This document shows, piece by piece, positions 1 to 7,500 of a DNA stretch of 7,939 bases. Source of the stretch: Streptomyces sp. NRRL S-1022 (GTDB taxonomy: Bacteria; Actinomycetota; Actinomycetes; Streptomycetales; Streptomycetaceae); the NCBI RefSeq assembly GCF_000720135.1, contig NZ_JOIU01000057.1:1-7939 (forward strand), written 5' to 3'. How positions within the stretch are numbered: the stretch's first letter is position 1; the number at the start of each line of letters is the position of its first letter. The notes beneath the pieces were generated by a model. It saw nothing but the letters and a program-made list of their open reading frames with translations. It did no database searches and had not been told where the DNA came from. Made by a program: the position numbers and the translations under genes.

Positions 1-837
1 GCCCATGTCCGCGATCGCACGCAGCCGGCGCGCGGCCGTGCGGAACGTGCCGTGCGGCTGCTCGGCCGTGCCCTCGGAACGGGGGAAGAACTCGTACCAG
101 GAGCCGTACAGGGCCCGTTCGCGCTCCACCAGCAACGGCATCGGATCCGACGCGGTCACCAGCTCCCGCAGCGGATGGCGGGCCAGGACCGCCTCCACCT
201 CCGGCGCCAGGGCCGCCGCGAGCCGCCAGGCGGCCGGCCGGCTCCGGTCCCGCAGGGCCGCCACCGCGTCCAGCACGGGCGCGCGGTGCTCCTGCGGGAC
301 CCCGGCGGCGGCCCGCTCGTACAACTCGGCGCCCTCCGCCAGCACCAGATCCGTGTCGATACCGGCCGGGATCTTGATCCGGGCGGTGTGCCGCCAGGTG
401 CCGAGCGGGTCCGACCACGCCTCCACCGTGTAGGTCCAGCGGCCGGGTTCACCCGCCGTGACCGTGGCGCCCCAGCGGTCGGTGCCGGGGGCCAGTTCCC
501 GCATCGGCGTCCAGGGCCCGGCCCGGCCCGCCGGGTCCCGCAGCACGACGTTCGCCGCGACTGCGTCGTGGCCCTCCCGGAACACGGTGGCCGAGACCTC
601 GAACGACTCCCCGGTCACCGCCTTCGCGGGCCTGCGCCCGTGCTGGACCACGGGGCGTACGTCCAGGACGGGGATGCGGCCCAGGGTGGTGGCCGCGTCC
701 GGGGAGGGCCGTTCCCCGTCCGCGGACGGGCCGGCGGCGCCGGCCGGCGCCGCCCCTTTCCTCCCCGTCGTCCTCTTTCCTGCTGCCTTGGTCGTGCTGT
801 GTGTCGTGGGTGCTGACGAATGCTGCCTCGCGGGCAT
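1..837 (-). CDS. glgE: Alpha-1,4-glucan:maltose-1-phosphate maltosyltransferase GlgE, N-terminal part (3' end beyond window)
   Basis: GlgE (GH13 family) transfers maltosyl units from alpha-maltose 1-phosphate to the non-reducing end of alpha-1,4-glucans, releasing phosphate; it is the cytosolic polymerising step of the TreS-Pep2-GlgE-GlgB pathway. The visible 279 codons stay open to the window edge. Residues 1-51 form a basic Ala/Thr/Gly/Pro-rich tail. Then comes the family N-terminal beta-sandwich region (about 52-240; RIPVLDVRPVVQHGRRPAKA at 54-73, WRHTARIKIPAG further on). The conserved YEFFPRSEG at 248-256 and GTFRTAARRL lead into the first strand of the catalytic barrel, which lies outside the window, so the catalytic aspartate and glutamate cannot be checked. 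The start is ATG at 837-835, with AGGAG (minus strand, 847-843) five bases upstream. It is divergent from glgP. Recognition rests on close recall of the Streptomyces GlgE sequence. The basic tail seems longer than in the S. coelicolor enzyme as remembered. Confidence 0.95.
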   Translation of the reverse strand, partial: MPARQHSSAPTTHSTTKAAGKRTTGRKGAAPAGAAGPSADGERPSPDAATTLGRIPVLDVRPVVQHGRRPAKAVTGESFEVSATVFREGHDAVAANVVLRDPAGRAGPWTPMRELAPGTDRWGATVTAGEPGRWTYTVEAWSDPLGTWRHTARIKIPAGIDTDLVLAEGAELYERAAAGVPQEHRAPVLDAVAALRDRSRPAAWRLAAALAPEVEAVLARHPLRELVTASDPMPLLVERERALYGSWYEFFPRSEGTAEQPHGTFRTAARRLRAIADMG

Positions 838-943
838 GACCGCTCCTGTCCGCTTCGACGTGGGTGTGGCGGATGGATATGGGGAGGTGGGTCCTGCGGA
901 AGTGCTGTGGTGCGCCTGTGGGGTGTGTACCGGAGGAGCCTTC

Positions 944-961
944 CCCACCCGTTCGGGTGGG
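944..961. repeat. Perfect 7-bp hairpin in the presumed glgE leader
   Basis: CCCACCC-GTTC-GGGTGGG is a perfect inverted repeat with 7-bp arms and a four-base loop, very stable because it is nearly all G:C. No T-run follows on either strand, so it does not look like a simple intrinsic terminator. It lies about 107 bases upstream of the glgE start codon and, if transcription starts near 970, would fold in the 5' untranslated leader. It could equally be a protein-binding dyad. Confidence 0.5.
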
Positions 962-977
962 CAATCCGGCACTTTGT

Positions 978-1006
978 TAACTACTCACGCGTACGTCTAC
1001 GCACAA
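978..1006 (-). promoter_or_regulatory. Candidate promoter for glgE
   Basis: On the minus strand TTGTGC (1006-1001) is followed after exactly 17 bases by TAGTTA (983-978), a loose match to the vegetative Streptomyces consensus TTGACN-N17/18-TAGNNT. The -10-like element sits in the only AT-rich patch of the intergenic region. It would place the transcript start near 970, giving a leader of roughly 130 nt that includes the hairpin at 944-961. The match is partial and no experimental support exists here. Confidence 0.35.
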
Positions 1007-1047
1007 GACCGGCCCCTTTTCTCCGGGTGCCCCCTGACCGGGTCTTG
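1004..1047. repeat. Inverted repeat CAAGACC ... GGTCTTG
   Basis: Perfect 7-bp arms (1004-1010 and 1041-1047) are separated by 30 bases. The arms overlap a -35-like hexamer in each direction: TTGTGC on the minus strand (1006-1001) and TTGACG on the plus strand (1045-1050). The plus-strand hexamer has no good -10 at the normal spacing, so only the minus-strand promoter is proposed. The repeat could be an operator dyad for coordinated control or a product of similar promoter elements facing away from each other. Confidence 0.4.
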
Positions 1048-1096
1048 ACGCCCCGGCGGCTCCGACACCCCCGGCGGTACGTCCCCACCGACCGCG

Positions 1097-1111
1097 CGGT
1101 AACCACTACCG
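1097..1111. promoter_or_regulatory. Candidate operator CGGTA-N5-TACCG upstream of glgP
   Basis: An inverted repeat with perfect 5-bp arms lies 66 bases upstream of the glgP start. A further half-site, CGGTA, occurs at 1075-1079, exactly 22 bases (two helical turns) before the left arm. TACCGT (1107-1112) also fits the TANNNT -10 pattern, but there is no -35 at standard distance. The arms are short and may occur by chance in GC-rich DNA. Confidence 0.25.
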
Positions 1112-1176
1112 TCGAAGACGACGACGAGACGCACAGCGCCGTGCGTCTCACCCCGCGACGCGTCCCGAGGTGGAAT

Positions 1177-3795
1177 GTGAAGGCGATCCGCCGGTTCACC
1201 GTCCGTCCCGTACTCCCCGACCCCCTCCGGCCGCTGAGTGACCTGGCGCGCAATCTGCGCTGGTCCTGGCATGCGGAAACGCGCGATCTGTTCCAGTCCG
1301 TCTGGCCCGAGGGCTGGGCCGGCAGCGGCGGGGACCCGGTCCGGCTGCTCGGCAGCGTCCGGCCGGCCCGGCTGGCCGAACTGGCCGGGGACCGGCGGTT
1401 CCTGCGCCGGCTCACCGCGGCCGCCGACGACCTCGACGACTATCTGACCGGCGACCGCTGGTACCAGGAACAGACCGACGGCCTGCCCCGCGCCGTCGCC
1501 TACTTCTCGCCCGAGTTCGGCATCACGGCCGCGCTCCCGCAGTACTCCGGCGGCCTCGGCATCCTCGCCGGCGACCACCTGAAGGCGGCCAGCGACCTCG
1601 GGGTGCCGCTGATCGGGGTCGGGCTGCTGTACCGGCACGGGTACTTCCGGCAGACCCTCTCCCGTGACGGCTGGCAGCAGGAGCACTATCCGGTGCTCGA
1701 CCCGAACGAACTGCCCCTCACCCAGCTGAAGGAGGCCGACGGCACGCCGGCCCAGGTCTCCCTCGCGCTGCCCGGCGGCAAGGCACTGCGCGCCCGGATC
1801 TGGCTGGCGCAGGTGGGCCGGGTGCCGCTGCTGCTGCTCGACTCCGACGTGGAGGAGAACGAGCTCGGCGAACGCGGGGTGACCGACCGGCTCTACGGCG
1901 GCGGCAGCGAGCACCGGCTGCTCCAGGAGATGCTGCTCGGCATAGGAGGTGTGCGGGCCGTACGGACGTACTGCCGGCTCACCGGGCACGCCGGGCCGGA
2001 GGTGTTCCACACCAACGAGGGGCACGCGGGATTCCTCGGTCTGGAGCGGATCGCCGAACTGTGCGCGGGCGGCCTGGACTTCGACCCGGCGCTGGAGGCG
2101 GTGCGGGGCGGGACCGTGTTCACCACGCACACCCCCGTGCCGGCCGGCATCGACCGCTTCGACCGGGAGCTGGTCGGCCGGCACTTCGGCCCCGACGCCG
2201 AACTCCCCGGCATCGACGTGCAGCGGATCCTGGCACTGGGCATGGAGACCTATCCGGGCGGCGAGCCGAACCTGTTCAACATGGCCGTGATGGGGCTGCG
2301 GCTCGCCCAGCGGGCCAACGGGGTGTCGCTGCTGCACGGGCAGGTCAGCCGGAGCATGTTCGCGGGGCTGTGGCCGGGATTCGACCCCGAGGAGGTGCCG
2401 ATCACCTCCGTGACCAACGGGGTGCACGCGCCGACCTGGGTGGCGCCCGAGGTGCTGCGGCTCGGGGCGCGGCAGGTCGGCGCCCAGCGAACCGAGGACG
2501 CGCTGACCGTCGGCGGCTCCGAACGCTGGGACTCGGTCGCGGACATCCCGGACCAGGAGATCTGGGAGCTGCGCCGGACGCTGCGCGAACAGCTGGTGCT
2601 GGAGGTACGGGAGCGGCTGCGGGTGTCCTGGCGGCAACGCGGCGCGGGTGACGCGGAGTTGGGCTGGATCGACGGGGTGCTGGACCCGGACGTCCTGACG
2701 ATCGGCTTCGCCCGTCGGGTCCCCTCCTACAAGCGCCTGACGCTGATGCTGCGCGACCGGGACCGCCTGATGGAGCTGCTGCTGCACCCCGAGCACCCGG
2801 TCCAGCTCGTGGTCGCGGGCAAGGCGCACCCGGCGGACGACGGCGGCAAGCGCCTGGTGCAGGACCTGGTCCGCTTCACCGACGACCCGCGGGTCCGCCA
2901 CCGCATCGTCTTCCTGCCCGACTACGGCATGGCGATGGCGCAGAAGCTCTACCCCGGCTGCGACGTCTGGCTGAACAATCCGCTGCGGCCGCTGGAGGCC
3001 TGCGGCACCTCCGGCATGAAGGCCGCCCTGAACGGCTGCCTCAACCTGTCCGTCCTGGACGGCTGGTGGGACGAGTGGTTCCAGCCGGACTTCGGCTGGG
3101 CCATCCCGACCGCGGACGGCGCGGGCACGGACCCCGACCGCCGGGACGACATCGAGGCGGCGGCCCTGTACGACCTGCTCGAACAGCGGGTCGCTCCGCG
3201 CTTCTACGAACAGGGGCGCGCCGGCCTGCCCGACCGCTGGATCGAGATGGTCCGCCAGACCCTCTCCCTGCTGGGCCCGAAGGTGCTGGCCGGCCGCATG
3301 GTCCGCGAGTACGTCGACCGGCTCTACGTTCCCGCCGCGCAGGCGCACCGCGCGCTGACCCCGGACACGGCGAGCGAGCTGGCCGCCTGGAAGTCCCGGG
3401 TCCGGGCGGCCTGGTCCGGGGTGAGCGTGGACCACGTGGAGACGACGGCCACGAGCGTCACGGCGGAGCTGGGCACGACCGTCGGCCTGCGCGTGCGGGT
3501 GGCCCTCGGCTCGCTGACCCCGGACGACGTGGAGGTCCAGGCGGTGTCCGGCCGGGTGGACGCGGAGGACCGCATCACCGACGCCACGGTGGTCCCGCTG
3601 AAACCGGCCGGCACCCCCGACCTGGAAGGCCGCGTCCTCTACGAGGGGCCCCTCTCCCTCGACCGCACCGGCCCCTACGGCTACACCGTCCGCATCCTCC
3701 CCACCCACCCCCTCCTGGCCTCCGCGGCCGAACTCGGCCTGCTCGCGGTGCCGTCGCAGGAGGTGGGGGAAGGGGCGGGGATGGTGTTGCGGTGA
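1177..3795 (+). CDS. glgP: Alpha-glucan (glycogen) phosphorylase, GT35, DUF3417-containing
   Basis: GlgP is a cytosolic, pyridoxal-phosphate-dependent phosphorylase that cleaves alpha-1,4-glucan from the non-reducing end with phosphate to give glucose 1-phosphate. The 872-residue product has full length for the long bacterial subfamily. The DUF3417 region (about 13-95, with LARNLRWSWHAE) comes first. The conserved glucan/phosphate core then shows PQYSGGLGILAGDH (121-134), HTNEGH (278-283), FARRVPSYKR (511-520), AGKAHPADDGGK (547-558) and EACGTSGMK (607-615), where Lys615 should form the PLP Schiff base. A C-terminal extension (about 745-865) is probably a beta-sandwich. The start is GTG at 1177, because the recognised family N-terminus KAIRRFTVRPVLPD follows directly and GAGGTGG lies just upstream (1167-1173). 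The upstream in-frame extension is rejected. The gene is divergent from glgE, consistent with coordinated glucan synthesis and breakdown, and ends 19 bp from the convergent toxin locus. Confidence 0.96.
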   Translation: MKAIRRFTVRPVLPDPLRPLSDLARNLRWSWHAETRDLFQSVWPEGWAGSGGDPVRLLGSVRPARLAELAGDRRFLRRLTAAADDLDDYLTGDRWYQEQTDGLPRAVAYFSPEFGITAALPQYSGGLGILAGDHLKAASDLGVPLIGVGLLYRHGYFRQTLSRDGWQQEHYPVLDPNELPLTQLKEADGTPAQVSLALPGGKALRARIWLAQVGRVPLLLLDSDVEENELGERGVTDRLYGGGSEHRLLQEMLLGIGGVRAVRTYCRLTGHAGPEVFHTNEGHAGFLGLERIAELCAGGLDFDPALEAVRGGTVFTTHTPVPAGIDRFDRELVGRHFGPDAELPGIDVQRILALGMETYPGGEPNLFNMAVMGLRLAQRANGVSLLHGQVSRSMFAGLWPGFDPEEVPITSVTNGVHAPTWVAPEVLRLGARQVGAQRTEDALTVGGSERWDSVADIPDQEIWELRRTLREQLVLEVRERLRVSWRQRGAGDAELGWIDGVLDPDVLTIGFARRVPSYKRLTLMLRDRDRLMELLLHPEHPVQLVVAGKAHPADDGGKRLVQDLVRFTDDPRVRHRIVFLPDYGMAMAQKLYPGCDVWLNNPLRPLEACGTSGMKAALNGCLNLSVLDGWWDEWFQPDFGWAIPTADGAGTDPDRRDDIEAAALYDLLEQRVAPRFYEQGRAGLPDRWIEMVRQTLSLLGPKVLAGRMVREYVDRLYVPAAQAHRALTPDTASELAAWKSRVRAAWSGVSVDHVETTATSVTAELGTTVGLRVRVALGSLTPDDVEVQAVSGRVDAEDRITDATVVPLKPAGTPDLEGRVLYEGPLSLDRTGPYGYTVRILPTHPLLASAAELGLLAVPSQEVGEGAGMVLR

Positions 3796-3816
3796 GCCTG
3801 ACCGGCGGTGCCGGCT
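3795..3816. terminator. Short GC hairpin between convergent genes
   Basis: CCGGC-GGT-GCCGG (3802-3814) can form a 5-bp stem. AGCC (3795-3798) and GGCT (3813-3816) offer an alternative outer pairing. It occupies the 19-bp gap between the glgP stop and the immunity-gene stop, where a bidirectional terminator would be expected. The stem is short and has no U-tract, so the call is weak. If it does not terminate, the convergent transcripts overlap. Confidence 0.25.
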
Positions 3817-4096
3817 AGCGTGCGTTGAAGGGATCGATCGCGAGTGATTCCTGGACGCTGAGCAGCCGGCATTCGCCGGTCACGCTGTGTACCGATATCT
3901 GACAAGGTCCGTAGCAGAGGTACTTGTCATCCCTGGTCTCGACGTACTTCGCGGACTGGAAGGCGAAGTAGAAATATTCGCCCTTCTGTGACTTGTACTC
4001 CTGGTCCGGAAACATGGCCGTCTCATTGTCCCAGTCGGCGGTCAGCTTCCGGATGTAATCCGCTGCAATCCGTTCGGCTTGCTCGATCGTGAGCAT
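3815..4096 (-). CDS. Probable immunity protein for the Rhs toxin (YrhB/Imm35-like)
   Basis: A 93-residue acidic protein (about 15 acidic, 10 Lys/Arg) with no signal peptide or membrane segment, so it should act in the cytosol. Its position directly after a toxin-tipped Rhs gene is that of a cognate immunity protein, which binds and blocks the toxin in the producer and its kin. The layout resembles the YrhB/Imm35 family by eye: an N-terminal helix (LTIEQAERIAADYIRKL), then EYFYFAFQSAKYVET (40-54), a GP turn (63-64) and a VTGECRLL strand (72-79). Start choice: ATG at 4096-4094 overlaps the toxin stop as TGATG, and GAGGA (4108-4104) sits seven bases upstream. TTG at 4099 would add one residue with poorer spacing. 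The overlap implies translational coupling. Cysteines 61, 65 and 76 have no assigned role. Family assignment is tentative; the immunity role follows from context. Confidence 0.75.
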   Translation of the reverse strand: MLTIEQAERIAADYIRKLTADWDNETAMFPDQEYKSQKGEYFYFAFQSAKYVETRDDKYLCYGPCQISVHSVTGECRLLSVQESLAIDPFNAR

Positions 4097-4521
4097 CAAT
4101 TCGTCCTCATCAGCTTGAATGATTGGAAATATGTAGGGTCGACGAACCCTGTTTGTGCATCGATGAAGAGTACTCGATTCTGATCGTTCACGATATTGAA
4201 CACGTGCCCCGGCATGCCCCCACCGGGACTCGCCGCGACTATACCGCGAGCGCCGTGTCCAGAGTTTCTGACATGGTCGACCATGCCCCAGAAGTCGGTG
4301 TCCTTGAAGCCGGATCCGTATACCTTCTCCAGGCGCTCAAGGGACTGGAACCCTCCCATGTCGCCGGGGACGGGTTTGATGCCGTTGCCGCGCATGTATT
4401 GTTCGAACGCATCGGCCACGTACGTGCAATTCGTGTTGCCCCCTTCCGGATTGAAGTGTTTCGGCAGGTCCGGATAATGGGGCGTCTCGTACGGCTTGGG
4501 CGGGAAGGGTGACTTCTGCGG
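4096..4521 (-). other. Toxin-tip coding segment (Tox-PL, papain fold toxin 1 type)
   Basis: This is the part of the Rhs gene downstream of the DPLGL cleavage motif, residues 1133-1273. A Pro/Tyr-rich linker (to about 1160) leads into the catalytic domain: Cys1164 (codon 4428-4426) after Asn, a middle helical part with DFWGMVDHVR, then GARGIV, PGHVFNIVND with His1238 (codon 4206-4204), and LFIDAQTG with Asp1253 (codon 4161-4159). The Cys/His/Asp order and the GHVFN...DxQTG context match the Tox-PL family, related to the deamidase domain of Pasteurella multocida toxin. Many family members have NCxxC; here the second Cys is replaced by Val. Its composition is distinctly less GC-rich than the Rhs shaft. 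A protease rather than deamidase activity cannot be excluded from sequence. Confidence 0.8.
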
Positions 4522-7500
4522 AGCGAGTCCGAGGGGATCGCAGGAGACAGAGGGCCGGTCCACGTAGCCGACAGGGTTGGCCGCCGGAGCCAGGCCGAGG
4601 GGATCCTGGCTGACGTACCGGCCGACTTCCGTGTCGTAGTACCTGAGGTAGTTGTAGTTGAGGCCCGTCTCGAAGTCGAAATACTGTCCAGGGAAACGCA
4701 GCGGAGTGTAAGCGCGGCTATCGGCCGGCCAGGAAAGTTTTCCCCAGTTGGTGGCCGAGGCTCGCCAGGCGATGTCGCCGGACTCGTCGATCAGCTCGCA
4801 CGGAGCACCCGAAAGATCGGACACGATCGCGAAGAAGCGTGCGTCGATCTCCTCCTGCGAGGCCGCGGCCATGGTCCTGCGCTCGCTCTGCGCAACCGCT
4901 TCGACGCCGTTGAGGTGCCACGTCAGGGTCACCGAGTCGGCTGAGTCCGCCCAGCTGGTCGTCTGCTCGCAGAGCGAGGTGCCGTCCCAGGCGAAGTCCA
5001 CCTGCTCCAGTACGTCGACACCGTTCTCGGCGATGCGCTGTTTGCCGACGCGCCTGCCCAGAGGGTCGTACAGGTACCGCCACACTGTGCCGTCCGGAGT
5101 GACGACCCGGGTGAGCCGGTCCTCCGCGTCCCAGCTGTACCGCCAGGTGTCCGGCTTGCGGGAGAGCCGGGTCCTCTGCCGCAGCACCACACGTCCCGCG
5201 GCGTCGTGCTCGTAGCGGATCCGGCCGGCACGGACCAGGTCGGCGCCTTGGTAGACGCGTTCGCCGCATCCGTCATCGCCGAACCGCCGGGCGGGCCAGT
5301 CGGCGGCCGTCTGGTTGCCGAGCTGGTCGTACGCGTAGGACTCCGACCAGCCGTCCCCGGTCACCCGGGTCGTCCTGCCTGCCGGATCCAGCTCGTAGTC
5401 ACGGATTCCGTTCAGTTGGTCATCGACCTTGGCCAGGCTGCCGTCCGCGCGGTAGCCGTAGGTCCGCGACTGAACACGCCGGTGAGAATGGTCCACCGCC
5501 TGGGAGATCATCCGGTTCATCGCGTCGAACGACCGTGAGACAGTGAGGAACTCGCCGAACCGGCGGCTGACTTCGCGGCCGGTGCGGTCGTGCTCCAACG
5601 TGATGACGCGCCCGTCCGCCGTGAGCCGGCAGGGCTTCCCGTCGGCATCGAACTCCCACGTGCTGACGGCGCCCGATGGGGTCCTGCGCTCGGTCAGGTT
5701 GCCGAACTCGTCGTACCGATACGCGACTTCTCGACCGTTGATACGCTCGGACACCAGGCGTCCGTGGCGGTCACGGAGGAGGGTGAGTTCCGCGTGACCG
5801 TTGCCGGCATGGGCGATCTCGTCGGTGAAGTCGTAGGTGTACGTCATCACCTCCCCGTCGACGATCTTGCGGACGACCTGTCCCAGTTCGTTGTGCTCGA
5901 AGGAAACGACCTGGCCGAGGGCGTTCGTGCGGGAGACCAGCGCACCGGCCGCGTCGTACGCGTACCGGATGGCCCGCCCGCCGAAGTCGGTCTCCGTGCT
6001 CAGCCGTCCCGCGGCGTCGTACTCGTAACTCCACGTCTGACCCTGAGGATTGGTCACCCGGGTCAGGCGGAGTTCGTCGTCGTACGCGAACTCGTAACGA
6101 GAACCGTCGGGTTCGACGCGTGTGGTCAGCAGATCAAATGGGCCGTACTCGAACCGGGTGACTCCGCCGACCGTGTTCGTGTGGGTGAGGCAGTTCCCCT
6201 CACCGTCGTACGTCCACGATTCCTCGGTCCCGTCCGGATTCCGGCGACGCGTGACATGACCCTCGACGGACCATTCCATCTCACCGGTCGCACCGAAGGG
6301 GTCGGTGATGGCGGTCACGCGGCCGAAGGCGTCCCGCCGGTACCGCATGACGTTCCCCGCATGGTCACGCACCTCGGCGGGCAGACCGGCCGCGTCACAG
6401 GAGATGGTGGTGACCCGGCCGTACCGGTCGCGCATCGTGGACACATGACCGCGCTCGTCGTACGTGAAGAAGGTTCGACCGCCGGCCGAGTCGGCCACCG
6501 ACGTCAGGTTCCCGCGGTCGTCGAACTCCTGGCGTACCGAGCCTCCGTCCGGGCGCACGATGCGGGTGAGCAGCCCGCGGGCGTCGTAGGAGAGCGTCGT
6601 GCGCCGGCCGTCCGGACGGACGATCTCCGTCACGTTCCCCATGTCGTCGTACCGGCGGGACGTCGTACGGCTGACGGCGTCGGTCTCGGACAGCAGGCGA
6701 TGGAAGCGGTCGCGGGTGAAGCGCCGGGTGTGCCCTGCCGGATCCACCATCGCGACGATCTGGTGCAGGTCGTTGACGAAGTACCGGCGTACGGCGCCCT
6801 CGCCGTTGACCGCCGTCGTGGTGTGCAGCCCGGTCTCCGGGTCTCTCGTGCCGTAGGACAGCCGCAGGCTCATATGCCCTTCTGTGCCGCCCTGCGCGAT
6901 GCACCGGTCCCTGTCGTCGTACGCGTACGTGTACGCGTGACCGTTGGTGTCCGTCCAGGAGGTGACGCGTCCCCGCTCGTCGTAGGCGAAGCGGAGAGGC
7001 AGCCCGGACGAGTTCCAGACCTCGGTGACATTCTCTTGCGTGTACCCGTACCGGATCAGCTGGAGATCGGATCCGTCCTCGCTTCCCCCGGCCAGGTACA
7101 GGCCGGTGATCCGCCCGTCGGCACTCTCGATCCGCAGACGGTAGCCACCGCTGTGGACGACGGCCGAGGGCACTCCCGCCTCGTCATGCGCGAACGTGAT
7201 CCAGTTGCCGTTGCGGTCGTCGATCTGTTCCAGCACCGCGAGACCGGGGCCCCGGTCGGCGAAGTGCCAGGTGCGGTGGGTCCGGGGATCCGTGATCGTG
7301 TAGCCGCCGTCGACACGGTCCAGGGAGAGACGGGGACCGTGGCTGGGCAGGGTGGGCACGCCGGGGGCGGGGTGGGGGTACGACAGGAGGAGGCCGTCCT
7401 CCGTGACGAAGACGACTCCTTCCGCGTCGATCTCCAGGCGCTGGTCCAGGGTGGAGGACCAGGACGGGCCGAACCAGCGGCCCAGGTGGTAGCCCGACTC

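Larger units (their letters stand above)
838..1176. promoter_or_regulatory. Divergent glgE-glgP intergenic control region
   Basis: This 339-bp stretch separates the start codons of two divergent genes and must hold both promoters and any operators. No convincing small gene is visible. It contains a GC-rich hairpin (944-961), an AT-richer patch (about 971-987) inside a candidate minus-strand promoter, and three short inverted repeats: GCGTA-N4-TACGC (989-1002), CAAGACC...GGTCTTG (1004-1010 with 1041-1047) and CGGTA-N5-TACCG (1097-1111). CCCCGGCGG occurs twice (1051-1059, 1069-1077). An open frame through the region is continuous with glgP, but its translation is low-complexity Arg/Pro-rich and unlike the family, so it is treated as non-coding. 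That the region is a shared control element is inferred from the gene arrangement. Confidence 0.75.

Noticed and set aside
52..816. Plus-strand open frames opposite glgE
   Set aside because: The minus strand reads continuously as GlgE; the plus-strand translations are Arg/Pro/Gly-rich shadows.
1045..1050. TTGACG as the -35 of a glgP promoter
   Set aside because: It is a perfect -35 hexamer, but the position 17-18 bases downstream is all C/G with nothing like TANNNT, so no promoter is called.
820..1176. Long N-terminal extension of the glgP reading frame
   Set aside because: The frame is open, but the translation is low-complexity Arg/Pro-rich, crosses the divergent promoter region, and precedes a GTG with a good ribosome binding site and the known family N-terminus.
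997..3708. A 903-codon open frame antisense to glgP
   Set aside because: It is a shadow caused by high GC3. The translation has no recognisable domain and is rich in Val, Gly, Arg and Pro, while the opposite strand encodes a full-length conserved enzyme.
4097..4099. TTG at 4099 as start of the immunity gene
   Set aside because: The adjacent ATG at 4096 has better spacing to GAGGA (seven versus four bases), is a stronger start codon and gives the common TGATG coupling.
4123..4512. Plus-strand small open frames opposite the toxin tip
   Set aside because: They oppose a domain with recognisable catalytic motifs and have no family features of their own.
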